Part shown: in pieces, positions 30,161-38,117 of the stretch | Position numbering within the stretch: position 1 is the first letter of the stretch | Layout: each line of letters opens with the position of its first letter | Origin: Pseudomonas sp. HR96 | Lineage (GTDB): Bacteria; Pseudomonadota; Gammaproteobacteria; Pseudomonadales; Pseudomonadaceae | Assembly (NCBI RefSeq): GCF_034059295.1 | Contig: NZ_CP139141.1 | Coordinates: 975,001 to 1,039,000 of the forward strand | Length of the DNA: 64,000 nt | Direction: 5' to 3' | The notes under the pieces: generated by a model | The model's database searches: none | The model's input: only the letters and a program-made list of their open reading frames with translations | Told to the model about the DNA's origin: nothing | Position numbers and translations under genes: made by a program

Positions 30161-30745
30161 ATGTTGCAACGCCTGTTGTTCGGTTTGATCGCTGTGGCCA
30201 CCTTGACCTTGGCCGGTTGTGCCAACAGCCCGCAACAACTCAGCCCGGAACCTCGGCTGACCTCGCAATTCGCCGCCGTCGGCCAGGGCCAGCAGGTGGC
30301 CGTGCGTGTGGTCGATGGCCGCGCCTCGCAAAGCCTCGGCACTCGCGGTGGCCTGTACCCGGAGACCAGCGCGGTGACCGTCAATGGCTCCGACCTGCTG
30401 CCCAAGCTGCAGGCCCAGACCGAAGCGGCCGTGCGCCTGCTGGGTTTCACCCCGACCCAGGGCGGCAGCGGCCCGCAGTTGACCCTGACCCTGACCGACC
30501 TCAAATACCAGTCGCCTAAAGACAGCATGTACGTGACCGAGGCTACCATCAGCGCCAACTTCCGCGCCGACGTGGTCAGCGGCAGCCGCCACTACAGCGG
30601 CCGTTATGCCGCCTCGCTGGACCAGCGTTTCGGCATGGCGCCGAACCAGGAAACCAACACCCGGCTGGTCAGTGATGTGTTGAGCGATGCGCTGACCCGC
30701 GTATTCAAGGATGCCACCATCGGGCAGACCCTCAGCCAGCAGTAA
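30161..30745 (+). CDS. YajG family lipoprotein
   Basis: A 194-residue lipoprotein with signal sequence and lipobox TLAGC (Cys20). The mature protein is a single beta-rich YajG domain with LPKLQAQTEAAVRLLGF and LTLTLTDLKY. The location is probably the outer membrane; function is unknown. TTGGAGAGACGAGC gives GGAGAG ten bases before the ATG, so the longer frame reading upstream is rejected. It ends close to an unusually perfect hairpin. Confidence 0.9.
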   Translation: MLQRLLFGLIAVATLTLAGCANSPQQLSPEPRLTSQFAAVGQGQQVAVRVVDGRASQSLGTRGGLYPETSAVTVNGSDLLPKLQAQTEAAVRLLGFTPTQGGSGPQLTLTLTDLKYQSPKDSMYVTEATISANFRADVVSGSRHYSGRYAASLDQRFGMAPNQETNTRLVSDVLSDALTRVFKDATIGQTLSQQ

Positions 30746-30760
30746 GTCGCCGCAAAGATT

Positions 30761-30794
30761 CCCCCTAGGACCGAGCGAGCTCGGTCCTAGGGGG
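30761..30794. repeat. Perfect 15-base-pair hairpin after yajG
   Basis: Arms CCCCCTAGGACCGAG and CTCGGTCCTAGGGGG with a CGAG loop. It lies between convergent yajG and the small gene at 30801, so it could end both transcripts, but neither side has a T-run. It may instead be a repeat-type element. Confidence 0.7.
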
Positions 30795-30800
30795 GCACCT

Positions 30801-31004
30801 TCAAGCCGCCTGGTACAACTCCAGCAGGCTGATCCCGGTCGCCAGGTCCACTTCCGGCCAGTCGCGGTGCTGGTGCCCGCCCAATGCGCAATACACCACC
30901 CACTGGCGATCCTGCACGTTGAAGGCAAGCGCGTCGATCAGCGCTTGCTGTTCGTCGCTGGGGGCGATCAGGTAGAGGCGGTCCTGGTTCTGGGCGTGCA
31001 GCAT
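30801..31004 (-). CDS. Small conserved-looking protein of unknown function
   Basis: A 67-residue protein beginning MLHAQNQDRLYLIAP with no signal peptide or membrane segment. GGAG stands seven bases before the ATG, which supports real translation. It is mixed in charge and contains WVVYCALGGHQHRDWPEVDL. I do not recognise a family. It lies 72 bases after the acyltransferase gene on the same strand and could share its transcript. Confidence 0.65.
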   Translation of the reverse strand: MLHAQNQDRLYLIAPSDEQQALIDALAFNVQDRQWVVYCALGGHQHRDWPEVDLATGISLLELYQAA

Positions 31005-31076
31005 GACGATCTCCGAGGCTGTGCAAATGAGGTGCGACAGCCTGGCGCTTTTACATGACGGGCGTATGACGTTGCC

Positions 31077-32240
31077 CTATAAAGGCAGGCCGGCCTTGAC
31101 CCGGTACTGGTTGCGCACCGGCGTGGCGTACTGCACCACCAGGTAGGGCTGCTGCTCCACCGGGCATTCGTCCAGGCGGCTTTGCCATTCTTCCCTGGCC
31201 TGGGCCAGCTCCTCCTCACCGAACACCTCTTCGGCGCGCGGCACCTGCAGGCTCGGGTCGGCGTCGGCCCACTGCGCGTAAGCCAGGTAATGCACCGGGA
31301 ACAGGCGGTAGCCGCCGAGAATCAGGCGGTCGACCTCGGCCGCCAATTGCTTGGTGTCTTCGAACACCTCGCTGATCGGCGGTGCGAAATTGACGTGCAC
31401 CCGGCCCTTGTAGCCAGTGATGCCCTTGGCGATGCTCTGGTCGTCCTCGCCCGGCGCCTTGGTGTAGCTGCCGGTGGTGGCGCGCAGGTAGAGCTCGCGG
31501 GCCTTGGCCTGGTCGCAGGGGTCGTACTCGTAGCTGATCGACACCGGGGTCAGGTTGAGTGAGCGGATCACCTCGCCGAACGGCTCGTCCTTGCGGCTCA
31601 TGTGAAACATTTTCAGGATCGCCGAATCGGTACGGTCGTCACCGTCCTTGGCACGCCCCTCGGCCTGAGCGATCCAGATCGACTGGCAGTCTTTGCGGAT
31701 CGAGTGGCTGATATAGGCCGACAGCAGTTGGTAGGCCGCCAGTTTTTCCCGGCGCCCGCTCAGCGAGCGATGCACGATGAAGCTCTTGTTCAGGCGCATC
31801 AGGTCGCTGACGAAGGGCTTTTGCAGCAGGTTGTCGCCGATGGCGATGCGCGGCGTGGGCAGGCCGGCGTGGTACACCGCATAGTTGACGAAGGCCGGGT
31901 CCATGACGATGTCGCGATGGTTGGCCAGAAACAGATAGGCGCTGCCCGACTTGAATTGTTCGACGCCGGTGTAGGTCACACCGTCGGTGGCGCGGTCGAT
32001 GGTTTTGTCGACGTAATACTCGACCTTGTCCTGCAGGGTCGCGACGTTGGTGACGCTGGCGAACTCTTTGCGCAGTCGATGGGCTATAAGTGGTTTGAGC
32101 GCCCAGCTGAACGCGCCGGCGGTGCGCGGAAAACGAAAGTGGGTGAGGATGTCGAGAAACGCCTGGTCGCTGAGCAGCCGTGCCAGTACGGCAGGTACCT
32201 CGGCGTCGTCATACGGTCGGATGGCATCGAATTCGCCCAT
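31077..32240 (-). CDS. 1-acyl-glycerol-3-phosphate acyltransferase-like protein
   Basis: A protein of about 387 residues in the PlsC-like glycerolipid acyltransferase superfamily. The catalytic block reads FLANHRDIVMDPAF, with five residues between His and the second Asp, and the acceptor block IWIAQAEGRAKDGDDRTD is also present. No clear membrane span is seen, so it may be peripheral. The start is uncertain among ATGs at 32291, 32243 and 32240; MGEFDAIRPY at 32240 has the best spacing to an AGAGAG. The acyl acceptor is not known. It is divergent from the CPXCG gene. Confidence 0.85.
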   Translation of the reverse strand: MGEFDAIRPYDDAEVPAVLARLLSDQAFLDILTHFRFPRTAGAFSWALKPLIAHRLRKEFASVTNVATLQDKVEYYVDKTIDRATDGVTYTGVEQFKSGSAYLFLANHRDIVMDPAFVNYAVYHAGLPTPRIAIGDNLLQKPFVSDLMRLNKSFIVHRSLSGRREKLAAYQLLSAYISHSIRKDCQSIWIAQAEGRAKDGDDRTDSAILKMFHMSRKDEPFGEVIRSLNLTPVSISYEYDPCDQAKARELYLRATTGSYTKAPGEDDQSIAKGITGYKGRVHVNFAPPISEVFEDTKQLAAEVDRLILGGYRLFPVHYLAYAQWADADPSLQVPRAEEVFGEEELAQAREEWQSRLDECPVEQQPYLVVQYATPVRNQYRVKAGLPL

Positions 32241-32353
32241 CATGCTCTCTTGTTGTAAACGGCTGGTGATCGAGACTGCGCTGGTGTTCATGAAAACCCA
32301 ACGTTGCAAAGTAGACCGGCGATTATACGCATAACTGAAGTGGAGAGACCGTG

Positions 32354-32536
32354 ATGCTGGAAACCCAAGCGTACGACTGCCCCTATTGCGGCGAGCCGGC
32401 CGAGGCGGTGCTGGACCTGTCCGGCGGCGACCAGCAGTACATCGAGGACTGCCCGGTGTGCTGCCGGCCCATTGTCTTCAACCTGCAGACCGATGGCCAG
32501 GAATGGATGCTGGACGTGTACAGCGAGAACGAATGA
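32354..32536 (+). CDS. CPXCG motif-containing cysteine-rich protein
   Basis: A 60-residue probable zinc-binding protein with two cysteine pairs, CPYCGE (Cys9/Cys12) and CPVCCRP. The function is unknown. GGAG lies eight bases before the ATG at 32354; a GTG one codon earlier is also possible. Its stop overlaps the start of the next gene (ATGA), so the two are coupled. Confidence 0.92.
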   Translation: MLETQAYDCPYCGEPAEAVLDLSGGDQQYIEDCPVCCRPIVFNLQTDGQEWMLDVYSENE

Positions 32537-32799
32537 TGCGCCGAGTCTATGAGCCTGGAAGCCTGATGGAAGCGCAGATGCTGGTCGACATGCTTGCCAG
32601 TGAAGGCGTGCAGGCCTACCTCAGTGGCGGCGATCTGGTTGGCGGCATGGGCGACCTGCCGGCCATGGGGCTGCTGTCGTTGAATGTCGATAACGACCAG
32701 GCCGAGCACGCGCGCCAACTGATCGCCGAGTACAATGCGGCCTTGCCGTTGTCCGGCGATGATCAACCGGACAGCGTTCCCGGTATTTTGCTGTGCTGA
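32533..32799 (+). CDS. DUF2007 domain protein
   Basis: An 88-residue cytosolic protein, mostly a DUF2007 domain ([24 protein letters not shown], here noted as [14 protein letters not shown], and [15 protein letters not shown]). Such domains are annotated as putative signal-transducing or ligand-binding folds with no firm role. It overlaps the CPXCG gene by four bases, and the start could be either of two adjacent ATGs. Confidence 0.9.
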   Translation: MMRRVYEPGSLMEAQMLVDMLASEGVQAYLSGGDLVGGMGDLPAMGLLSLNVDNDQAEHARQLIAEYNAALPLSGDDQPDSVPGILLC

Positions 32800-32836
32800 G
32801 TGGCTGCTGTCGGTGGGCCCAAGAGTGTTTTTGCTG

Positions 32837-33457
32837 ATGTGTGGACGTTACGCTTTATTTCGCTGGTCGCCGGCCTTTGCCGCGCTGCCGGGCTTTCCTG
32901 CCGACCAGCAGGCGCAGTGGAACATCTCGCCGGGCGATTCGGTGCTGATCCAGCGTCTGGACGCCGGCCAGCCGCAATTGGCCCGCGCACGCTGGGGCCT
33001 GACGCCGGCCTGGCTGACCGACTTGTCGCGCACCCCGGCCCATGCTCGCGCCGAGACCGTGGTCGAACAGCCGATGTTCCGCGAGGCGTTGCGCCTGCGC
33101 CGCTGCCTGTTGCCCGCCAACGGTTTTTACGAATGGCGCGGCAGCGTGCGCAAGCGTCCTTACTGGTTGACGCCGGGGGAGGGCTCCTCGCTGTTCTTTG
33201 CAGCGATCTGGGAGGCCTACCCGGTGCAGGAACAGGTCTGGCTGAGCACTGCGGTGATTACCCAGCCGGCCGCCGGGCAGCGCCGGCCACTGATCCTCGA
33301 CGCGGCCGGCCAGCAAGCCTGGCTCGACCCCGACACGCCGATGCCGGTGCTGCATACCTTGCTTGCTGCGCCGCCGGCGGCGTTGCGCGAGCGGCCGCTG
33401 GCCAATCTGATCAATGATCCCAAGCTCAACGCGCCGGAGTGCCTGACCCCGGCGTGA
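32837..33457 (+). CDS. SRAP domain protein (YedK/HMCES family) lacking the usual active-site histidine
   Basis: A 206-residue SRAP protein. This family covalently captures abasic sites in single-stranded DNA through the N-terminal cysteine. After Met removal the nucleophile Cys2 is exposed (MCGRYALF). Asn95 in ANGFYEW and Glu126 in AAIWEAY match the other active-site residues. The usual HxRMPVIL segment is replaced by GQRRPLIL, so the histidine that supports crosslink chemistry in E. coli YedK is Gly147 here. The start must be at 32837 for Cys2 to be used; no strong ribosome site is seen. It follows the DUF2007 gene by 37 bases. Confidence 0.92.
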   Translation: MCGRYALFRWSPAFAALPGFPADQQAQWNISPGDSVLIQRLDAGQPQLARARWGLTPAWLTDLSRTPAHARAETVVEQPMFREALRLRRCLLPANGFYEWRGSVRKRPYWLTPGEGSSLFFAAIWEAYPVQEQVWLSTAVITQPAAGQRRPLILDAAGQQAWLDPDTPMPVLHTLLAAPPAALRERPLANLINDPKLNAPECLTPA

Positions 33458-33534
33458 TAAGGCTTTTGGCCATGCAATTGTATCGAAGGCAATACAAAGA
33501 CTAGGATGACCCGGTTTTCATCAGGAGTCCGAGT

Positions 33535-34344
33535 ATGCGCACATCACTCTCCATCGCCTGCGCCGCGATGCTGCTGGCCGGTTGCCAGGCGGTCAACACC
33601 ACCGATCCTGGCGCCGTGGGCGTCGACCGCAAGCAATACATGTTCAGCCTGCTGACCACCGACCAGGTCAACCAGATGTACGCCCAGTCCTATCAGCAGA
33701 CCGTCAGCGAAGCGAGCACCAAGGGCGAACTGGCCAAGGGCAGCAGCGACGACACCCGGGTGCAGGCCATTGCCAAGCGCCTGATTGCCCAGGCGCCGAC
33801 GCTGCGCGCCGACTCGGCGCAGTGGCAGTGGGAGGTCAATGTGATCAAGAGCGATGAGCTCAATGCCAACTGCGGGCCTGGCGGCAAGATCATCGTCTAT
33901 TCGGGGTTGATCGATAAGCTGCAATTGTCCGACGACGAGATCGCCGCCGTGATGGGCCATGAGATCGCCCATGCCCTGCGTGAGCATGGCCGCGAGGCGA
34001 TGTCCAAGGCCTACGGCGTGCAGATGGCCCGCGATGGCGCGGGCAGTCTGCTGGGTCTGGGCCAGGACAGCCTGGCACTGGCCGACACCGTGGTGCAGTA
34101 CAGCCTGACCCTGCCCAACAGTCGTGCCAACGAGAACGAAGCCGACCTGCTCGGCCTCGAACTGGCGGCCCGAGCCGGCTATAACCCCAACGCCGCCATC
34201 ACCCTGTGGAACAAGATGGGCGCCGCCGCCAATGGGTCGGCGCCCCCCGAGTTCATGAGCACGCACCCGGCCTCGGCCAACCGTATCGCCGCGTTGCAGG
34301 CGGCGATCCCCAAGGTGATGCCGCTGTATCAGAAGACCTTGTGA
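33535..34344 (+). CDS. M48 family metallopeptidase, outer-membrane lipoprotein (LoiP/YggG-like)
   Basis: A 269-residue zinc protease with lipobox LLAGC (Cys17) and the metal motif HEIAH at 142-146; the third ligand is Glu202 in NEADLLG. The family includes LoiP and BepA-like periplasmic proteases that handle outer-membrane proteins. AGGAG stands about eight bases before the ATG. It has a 77-base upstream gap with its own promoter likely and is convergent with the GDT1 gene one base away. Confidence 0.93.
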   Translation: MRTSLSIACAAMLLAGCQAVNTTDPGAVGVDRKQYMFSLLTTDQVNQMYAQSYQQTVSEASTKGELAKGSSDDTRVQAIAKRLIAQAPTLRADSAQWQWEVNVIKSDELNANCGPGGKIIVYSGLIDKLQLSDDEIAAVMGHEIAHALREHGREAMSKAYGVQMARDGAGSLLGLGQDSLALADTVVQYSLTLPNSRANENEADLLGLELAARAGYNPNAAITLWNKMGAAANGSAPPEFMSTHPASANRIAALQAAIPKVMPLYQKTL

Positions 34345-34345
34345 C

Positions 34346-34930
34346 TCACGCCCCGCTACTGACCTTAATGGCCTGATACACCGCAATGATCGCCAGCACG
34401 AAGAACGCCGCAGCGGCGACCCGGCGAATCAAGGTCAGTGGCAGGCGGTCGGCGGCGAAGTTGCCGGCCAGCACCACGGGCACGTTGGCGATCAGCATGC
34501 CCAGGGTGGTGCCGATGATCACCAGCAGCAGGTCCGGATACTGCGCGGCGAGCATGATGGTGGCGACCTGGGTCTTGTCGCCGATCTCGGCGATGAAGAA
34601 GGCGATCAGGGTGGTCAGGAATGGACCGAACGCGCGCTTGGTGGTGGCTTCGTCGTCGTCCATCTTGTCCGGCACCAGAGTCCACAGCGCGGTGGCGGTG
34701 AAGCTGGCGGCGAGAATCCAGTGCAGGATCGAGTCGGTCAGGTAGCTGCTGATCCAGGCCCCCACGGCCCCGGCGGCGGCATGGTTGGCCAGGGTCGCGG
34801 CGACGATGCCGGCGATGATCGGCCAAGGCTTGCGAAAGCGTGCCGCCAGGATCAGGGCGAGCAATTGGGTCTTGTCGCCGATTTCGGCGAGGGCCACGAT
34901 CCCGGTAGGGACGAGAAGGGATTCCAGCAT
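34346..34930 (-). CDS. GDT1/TMEM165 (UPF0016) family manganese exporter
   Basis: A 194-residue membrane protein with two homologous halves of three helices. Each carries the ion-binding motif EIGDKT, at 16-21 and 115-120. Bacterial members export Mn2+ (MneA type). The leader upstream contains a yybP-ykoY-type element that senses Mn2+, which supports the substrate strongly. A central charged loop DDDEATTKR separates the halves. Confidence 0.94.
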   Translation of the reverse strand: MLESLLVPTGIVALAEIGDKTQLLALILAARFRKPWPIIAGIVAATLANHAAAGAVGAWISSYLTDSILHWILAASFTATALWTLVPDKMDDDEATTKRAFGPFLTTLIAFFIAEIGDKTQVATIMLAAQYPDLLLVIIGTTLGMLIANVPVVLAGNFAADRLPLTLIRRVAAAAFFVLAIIAVYQAIKVSSGA

Positions 34931-35150
34931 CAGGTGAGTTCCTATGGGGGCGGGTCGACACGGCTATGACACGTACAGCCTCCCCGCCCCGGGTAAGGTG
35001 TGCGTGTCATAGGTCTTGTCAAACCCCGGACTCGTCTGGCGCGAATCGCTGGGTCGCACGCGCCATGGTCTGTGGACCAAGTATGTTGACGCGTGCCGGA
35101 CGAGCATGGCGCTCGTGGGAGACTACTCCCCTAGGACGGAGCGGATTCTG
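34931..35150 (-). promoter_or_regulatory. yybP-ykoY-type manganese riboswitch and leader
   Basis: On the minus strand the leader has the hallmark GGGGAGUAG (35131-35123), followed by GUCAACAUAC (35090-35081), both conserved in yybP-ykoY aptamers such as that of E. coli mntP. Nearer the gene a perfect ten-base pairing CTATGACACG/CGTGTCATAG (34964-34973 with 35003-35012) forms a probable expression-platform hairpin just before the ribosome site. The gene controlled is a predicted Mn2+ exporter. Exact aptamer borders are approximate. Confidence 0.85.
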
Positions 35151-35182
35151 CCTAGGCGAAAGCGTTTGTGCAAGCGCGGAAT

Positions 35183-36181
35183 CTACCCACGTTTGGCGCG
35201 ATAGACCTTGAACCCTTGGCCTTCTGCCAGTACGGCGCATATGCCCAGATGCTTCTCGATCAACGGCTGATAGCGCAGGAAGCTATTGGCGACCAGCCGG
35301 AGTTCGCCGCCTTTTTTCAGATGTTTGGCCGCTTTTTGCAGCATGTTTTCCGACGCCTGATAATCGGTGTGCACTCCGGTATGGAACGGCGGGTTGCTCA
35401 GAATGGCGTCGAGAAAGCGTGGTGCGGCATCTATGCCATCACCGACGATCACCTCGGCTTCCAGGCCGTTGGCCGCCAGGGTCAGGCGGCTGCTGGCGGC
35501 GGCGAAGGCATCCACGTCCAACATTGTTACGGTATTTTGCGGATAGCGGCGCTTGATCGCTGCGCCGAGCACCCCGGCGCCGCAGCCGAAGTCGAGCACG
35601 TGGCCCTGGGTCAGGCCGGCCAGATGCTCGAGCAACAGCGCGGTGCCGCGATCCAGGCGGCCGTGGCTGAACACCCCGGGCAAGGTCACCACCTTGAGCG
35701 GCGCGTCGCCCACCGGCAGTTCGTAGTGCTGGGCAAGGCTTTGCAGGCTCACCGCCGCAGGCGGTGTATCGACCTGCACCTGCCAGAGCTGACAGTGACG
35801 AGCGCTGTCGAGTTTGCGTGGCGTGCCAAAGGCATGCAGCTGCTTGGAGGCCCCTTCGATGCCACCGCGTTTTTCGCCCACCAGAAACAGCTGTTTGCCG
35901 CCCAGGCGGCAGGCGAGGGCGTTGAGCAGGTAGTTGGCCAGGTCTCGGGATTTGGGCAGAAACAGCACGGCGGCTTCGAATGAAGACTCCGGCGCCTCGA
36001 CACCGAAGGCGCTACGACCTTCGAAGCGGGCCTGCAGAGCGCTCTGGTCGCCCGCGTGCCAGCACCAGCCGTGAGCTTCAGGCAACTGGCCGAGCAGGTC
36101 GTCGGCAGGCAAGCCGGCCAGCAGCAGCGGGCCTTGGAACAGGTGGGCTTGGCGAAGCAGCACTTCACTGCGCGGGTCCAT
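35183..36181 (-). CDS. rsmC: 16S rRNA (guanine1207-N2)-methyltransferase
   Basis: A 332-residue protein of the RsmC/RlmG type with an N-terminal non-catalytic methyltransferase-like half and a C-terminal catalytic half. The SAM motif [12 protein letters not shown] and the catalytic NPPFHTG are clear. It modifies the 30S subunit at G1207. The start at 36181 ([12 protein letters not shown]) is preferred to a longer frame. Discrimination from RlmG rests on length and general fit, so a small doubt remains. Confidence 0.9.
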   Translation of the reverse strand: MDPRSEVLLRQAHLFQGPLLLAGLPADDLLGQLPEAHGWCWHAGDQSALQARFEGRSAFGVEAPESSFEAAVLFLPKSRDLANYLLNALACRLGGKQLFLVGEKRGGIEGASKQLHAFGTPRKLDSARHCQLWQVQVDTPPAAVSLQSLAQHYELPVGDAPLKVVTLPGVFSHGRLDRGTALLLEHLAGLTQGHVLDFGCGAGVLGAAIKRRYPQNTVTMLDVDAFAAASSRLTLAANGLEAEVIVGDGIDAAPRFLDAILSNPPFHTGVHTDYQASENMLQKAAKHLKKGGELRLVANSFLRYQPLIEKHLGICAVLAEGQGFKVYRAKRG

Positions 36182-36258
36182 GGGGGCTCCTGGCAAAAGG
36201 GCGGAGTCTATCAGGGCTGGCGGGGTTACCAAACATCTCGGGGGCCAGGAGGCCGGCT

Positions 36259-37185
36259 TCAGCCGGCATTGGCTGCCAATTGACCCATGATCCGCTGCCG
36301 CGCTTCGCGGCTGCCCCAGGCGTTGTGCGGGGTGACGATCAGCCGTGGAATGTCATCGGCCAACAGCGGATTGCCCTGGGTTGGCGGCTCCGTCGTCAAC
36401 ACATCGGTGGCCGCACCGCCCAGATGCCCCGCACGCAACGCATCGGCCAGCGCCTGTTCGTCGATCAAGCCACCGCGCCCGGTATTGACCACGAATGCGC
36501 CAGGCTTGAGCAGGCGCAACTGCTCGGCGCCGATCAGGTGACGGGTCTGCTCGGTCAGCGGGCAGTGCAGGGTCAAGGCATCGATCTGCGGCAGCAGTTC
36601 GGCCAGTGGCAACCGGTCCGCGCGCTCGGGGCGGCCGGGCAGCTGGCCGATCAGCACTCGCATGCCGAAGGCTTCGGCCAGCCTGCCCACCGCGCTGCCG
36701 AGTTCGCCATGGCCGAGCAGCCCGAGGGTCTTGCCCTGCAGCTCGACGATGGGGAAATCCAGCAGGCAGAACTGGCTGGCCTGCTGCCAGCGCCCGGCCT
36801 TGACCGCCTGTTGATAGTCGGCAAAACGGGTGGCCAGGGCCAGCAGGAGCATGAGGGTGTGCTGGGCCACCGACGGCGTCCCGTAGCCCTTGCAGTTGCG
36901 TACGGGGATGCCGCGCGCCTGGGCGGCGCCCAGGTCGATGTTGTTGGTGCCGGTGGCCGCCACCAGAATCAGCTTGAGCTGCGGGCACTGAGCGAGGGTC
37001 TCGGCGCTCAGCGGTACCTTGTTGACGATGGCCACCTCGAAGCCTTGCAGGCGCGCCACGATCTGCTCGGCGGCGGTCGCCTCATGCAGTTGCAGGTCGC
37101 TGAACACCGCCTGCAGGGGCGCCGGGTCGAGGTCGCCGAGGTCCAGCGAGCGGTAGTCGAGAAACACGGCGCGAGGCAAGGTCAT
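36259..37185 (-). CDS. hprA: D-2-hydroxyacid dehydrogenase, probable hydroxypyruvate reductase/glycerate dehydrogenase
   Basis: A 308-residue NAD(P)-dependent D-isomer-specific dehydrogenase. The Rossmann motif [12 protein letters not shown] and catalytic residues Arg in NTGRGG, Glu in LTTEPP and His in TPHNAW are visible. Sequence style matches the Pseudomonas HprA group, which reduces hydroxypyruvate or glyoxylate. GGAG precedes the ATG at 37185; longer in-frame reading upstream overlaps the divergent LysE gene and is rejected. Exact substrate is inferred. Confidence 0.88.
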   Translation of the reverse strand: MTLPRAVFLDYRSLDLGDLDPAPLQAVFSDLQLHEATAAEQIVARLQGFEVAIVNKVPLSAETLAQCPQLKLILVAATGTNNIDLGAAQARGIPVRNCKGYGTPSVAQHTLMLLLALATRFADYQQAVKAGRWQQASQFCLLDFPIVELQGKTLGLLGHGELGSAVGRLAEAFGMRVLIGQLPGRPERADRLPLAELLPQIDALTLHCPLTEQTRHLIGAEQLRLLKPGAFVVNTGRGGLIDEQALADALRAGHLGGAATDVLTTEPPTQGNPLLADDIPRLIVTPHNAWGSREARQRIMGQLAANAG

Positions 37186-37323
37186 CGGCAAATCTCCTGA
37201 GCAAAATTGCCCTAACCCTAGGCCCTGCGCTGTCCGGGTACAAGTGCAGGCAACTGTATCTTTCAGTTGTGCGCAAGCGGGGGTAAGGTAGCCGGCTTGT
37301 CGATCGACCCTGCCGAGGCCGCC

Positions 37324-37953
37324 ATGTACTGGACCGAATTTCTGACCGTTGCGCTGATCCACCTGCTGGCCGTGGCCAGCCCCGGGCCGGACTTTGCCGT
37401 GGTGGTGCGCGAGAGCGTGACCCATGGCCGCCGCGCCGGCACCTGGACGGCCTTCGGGGTCGGCTCGGCGATCTTCCTGCATGTGGGCTATTCGCTGCTG
37501 GGCATCGGCCTGATCGTGTCGCAGTCGATCGTGCTGTTCAACGCCCTCAAATGGCTGGCGGCCGCCTACCTGCTGTACATCGGCTTCAAGGCGCTGCGCG
37601 CGCGGCCGGCGCCAGCCGGCGCCGAGCAGGTACAGGCCGAACCCAGGGTGCGTACCCCGCGTCAGGCCTACGTGGCCGGTTTCATGACCAATGGCCTGAA
37701 CCCCAAGGCCACCCTGTTTTTCCTCTCGCTGTTCACCGTGGTCATCAATCCGCACACGCCGCTGCTGGTACAGGCAGGCTATGGCGTCTACCTGGCACTG
37801 GCCACCGGCCTGTGGTTCTGCCTGGTGGCGATGCTGTTCAGCCAGCAACGCGTGCGCGCCGGTTTCGCCCGCATGGGCCACTGGTTCGACCGCACCATGG
37901 GGGCTGTGCTGATTGCCCTTGGGGTAAAAATCGCCTTCACCCAGATGCGCTGA
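37324..37953 (+). CDS. LysE/RhtB family amino-acid exporter
   Basis: A 209-residue inner-membrane protein with six predicted helices. The family N-terminus LLAVASPGPDFAVVVRES and the conserved GFMTNGLNPKATLFF loop are clear. These proteins export amino acids or related metabolites by proton exchange; the substrate is not evident. The start is the ATG at 37324, and the longer frame from 37267 adds a hydrophilic leader unlike the family. It is divergent from hprA. Confidence 0.92.
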   Translation: MYWTEFLTVALIHLLAVASPGPDFAVVVRESVTHGRRAGTWTAFGVGSAIFLHVGYSLLGIGLIVSQSIVLFNALKWLAAAYLLYIGFKALRARPAPAGAEQVQAEPRVRTPRQAYVAGFMTNGLNPKATLFFLSLFTVVINPHTPLLVQAGYGVYLALATGLWFCLVAMLFSQQRVRAGFARMGHWFDRTMGAVLIALGVKIAFTQMR

Positions 37954-38117
37954 GTTGATCGAGCGCTCAAGAAATGCCGGGGCGGCGCCGATAACGCTGA
38001 TATCGCAAACTCATTGTGGAGGGCCTGGATCGCCCCATTGCCCGCCATAGATGGCTCCTGCAGTCGCCTGGCCCGCCGATTGGCCGCCATACAACAATGC
38101 ATTAGAGAGCCGTGTCG

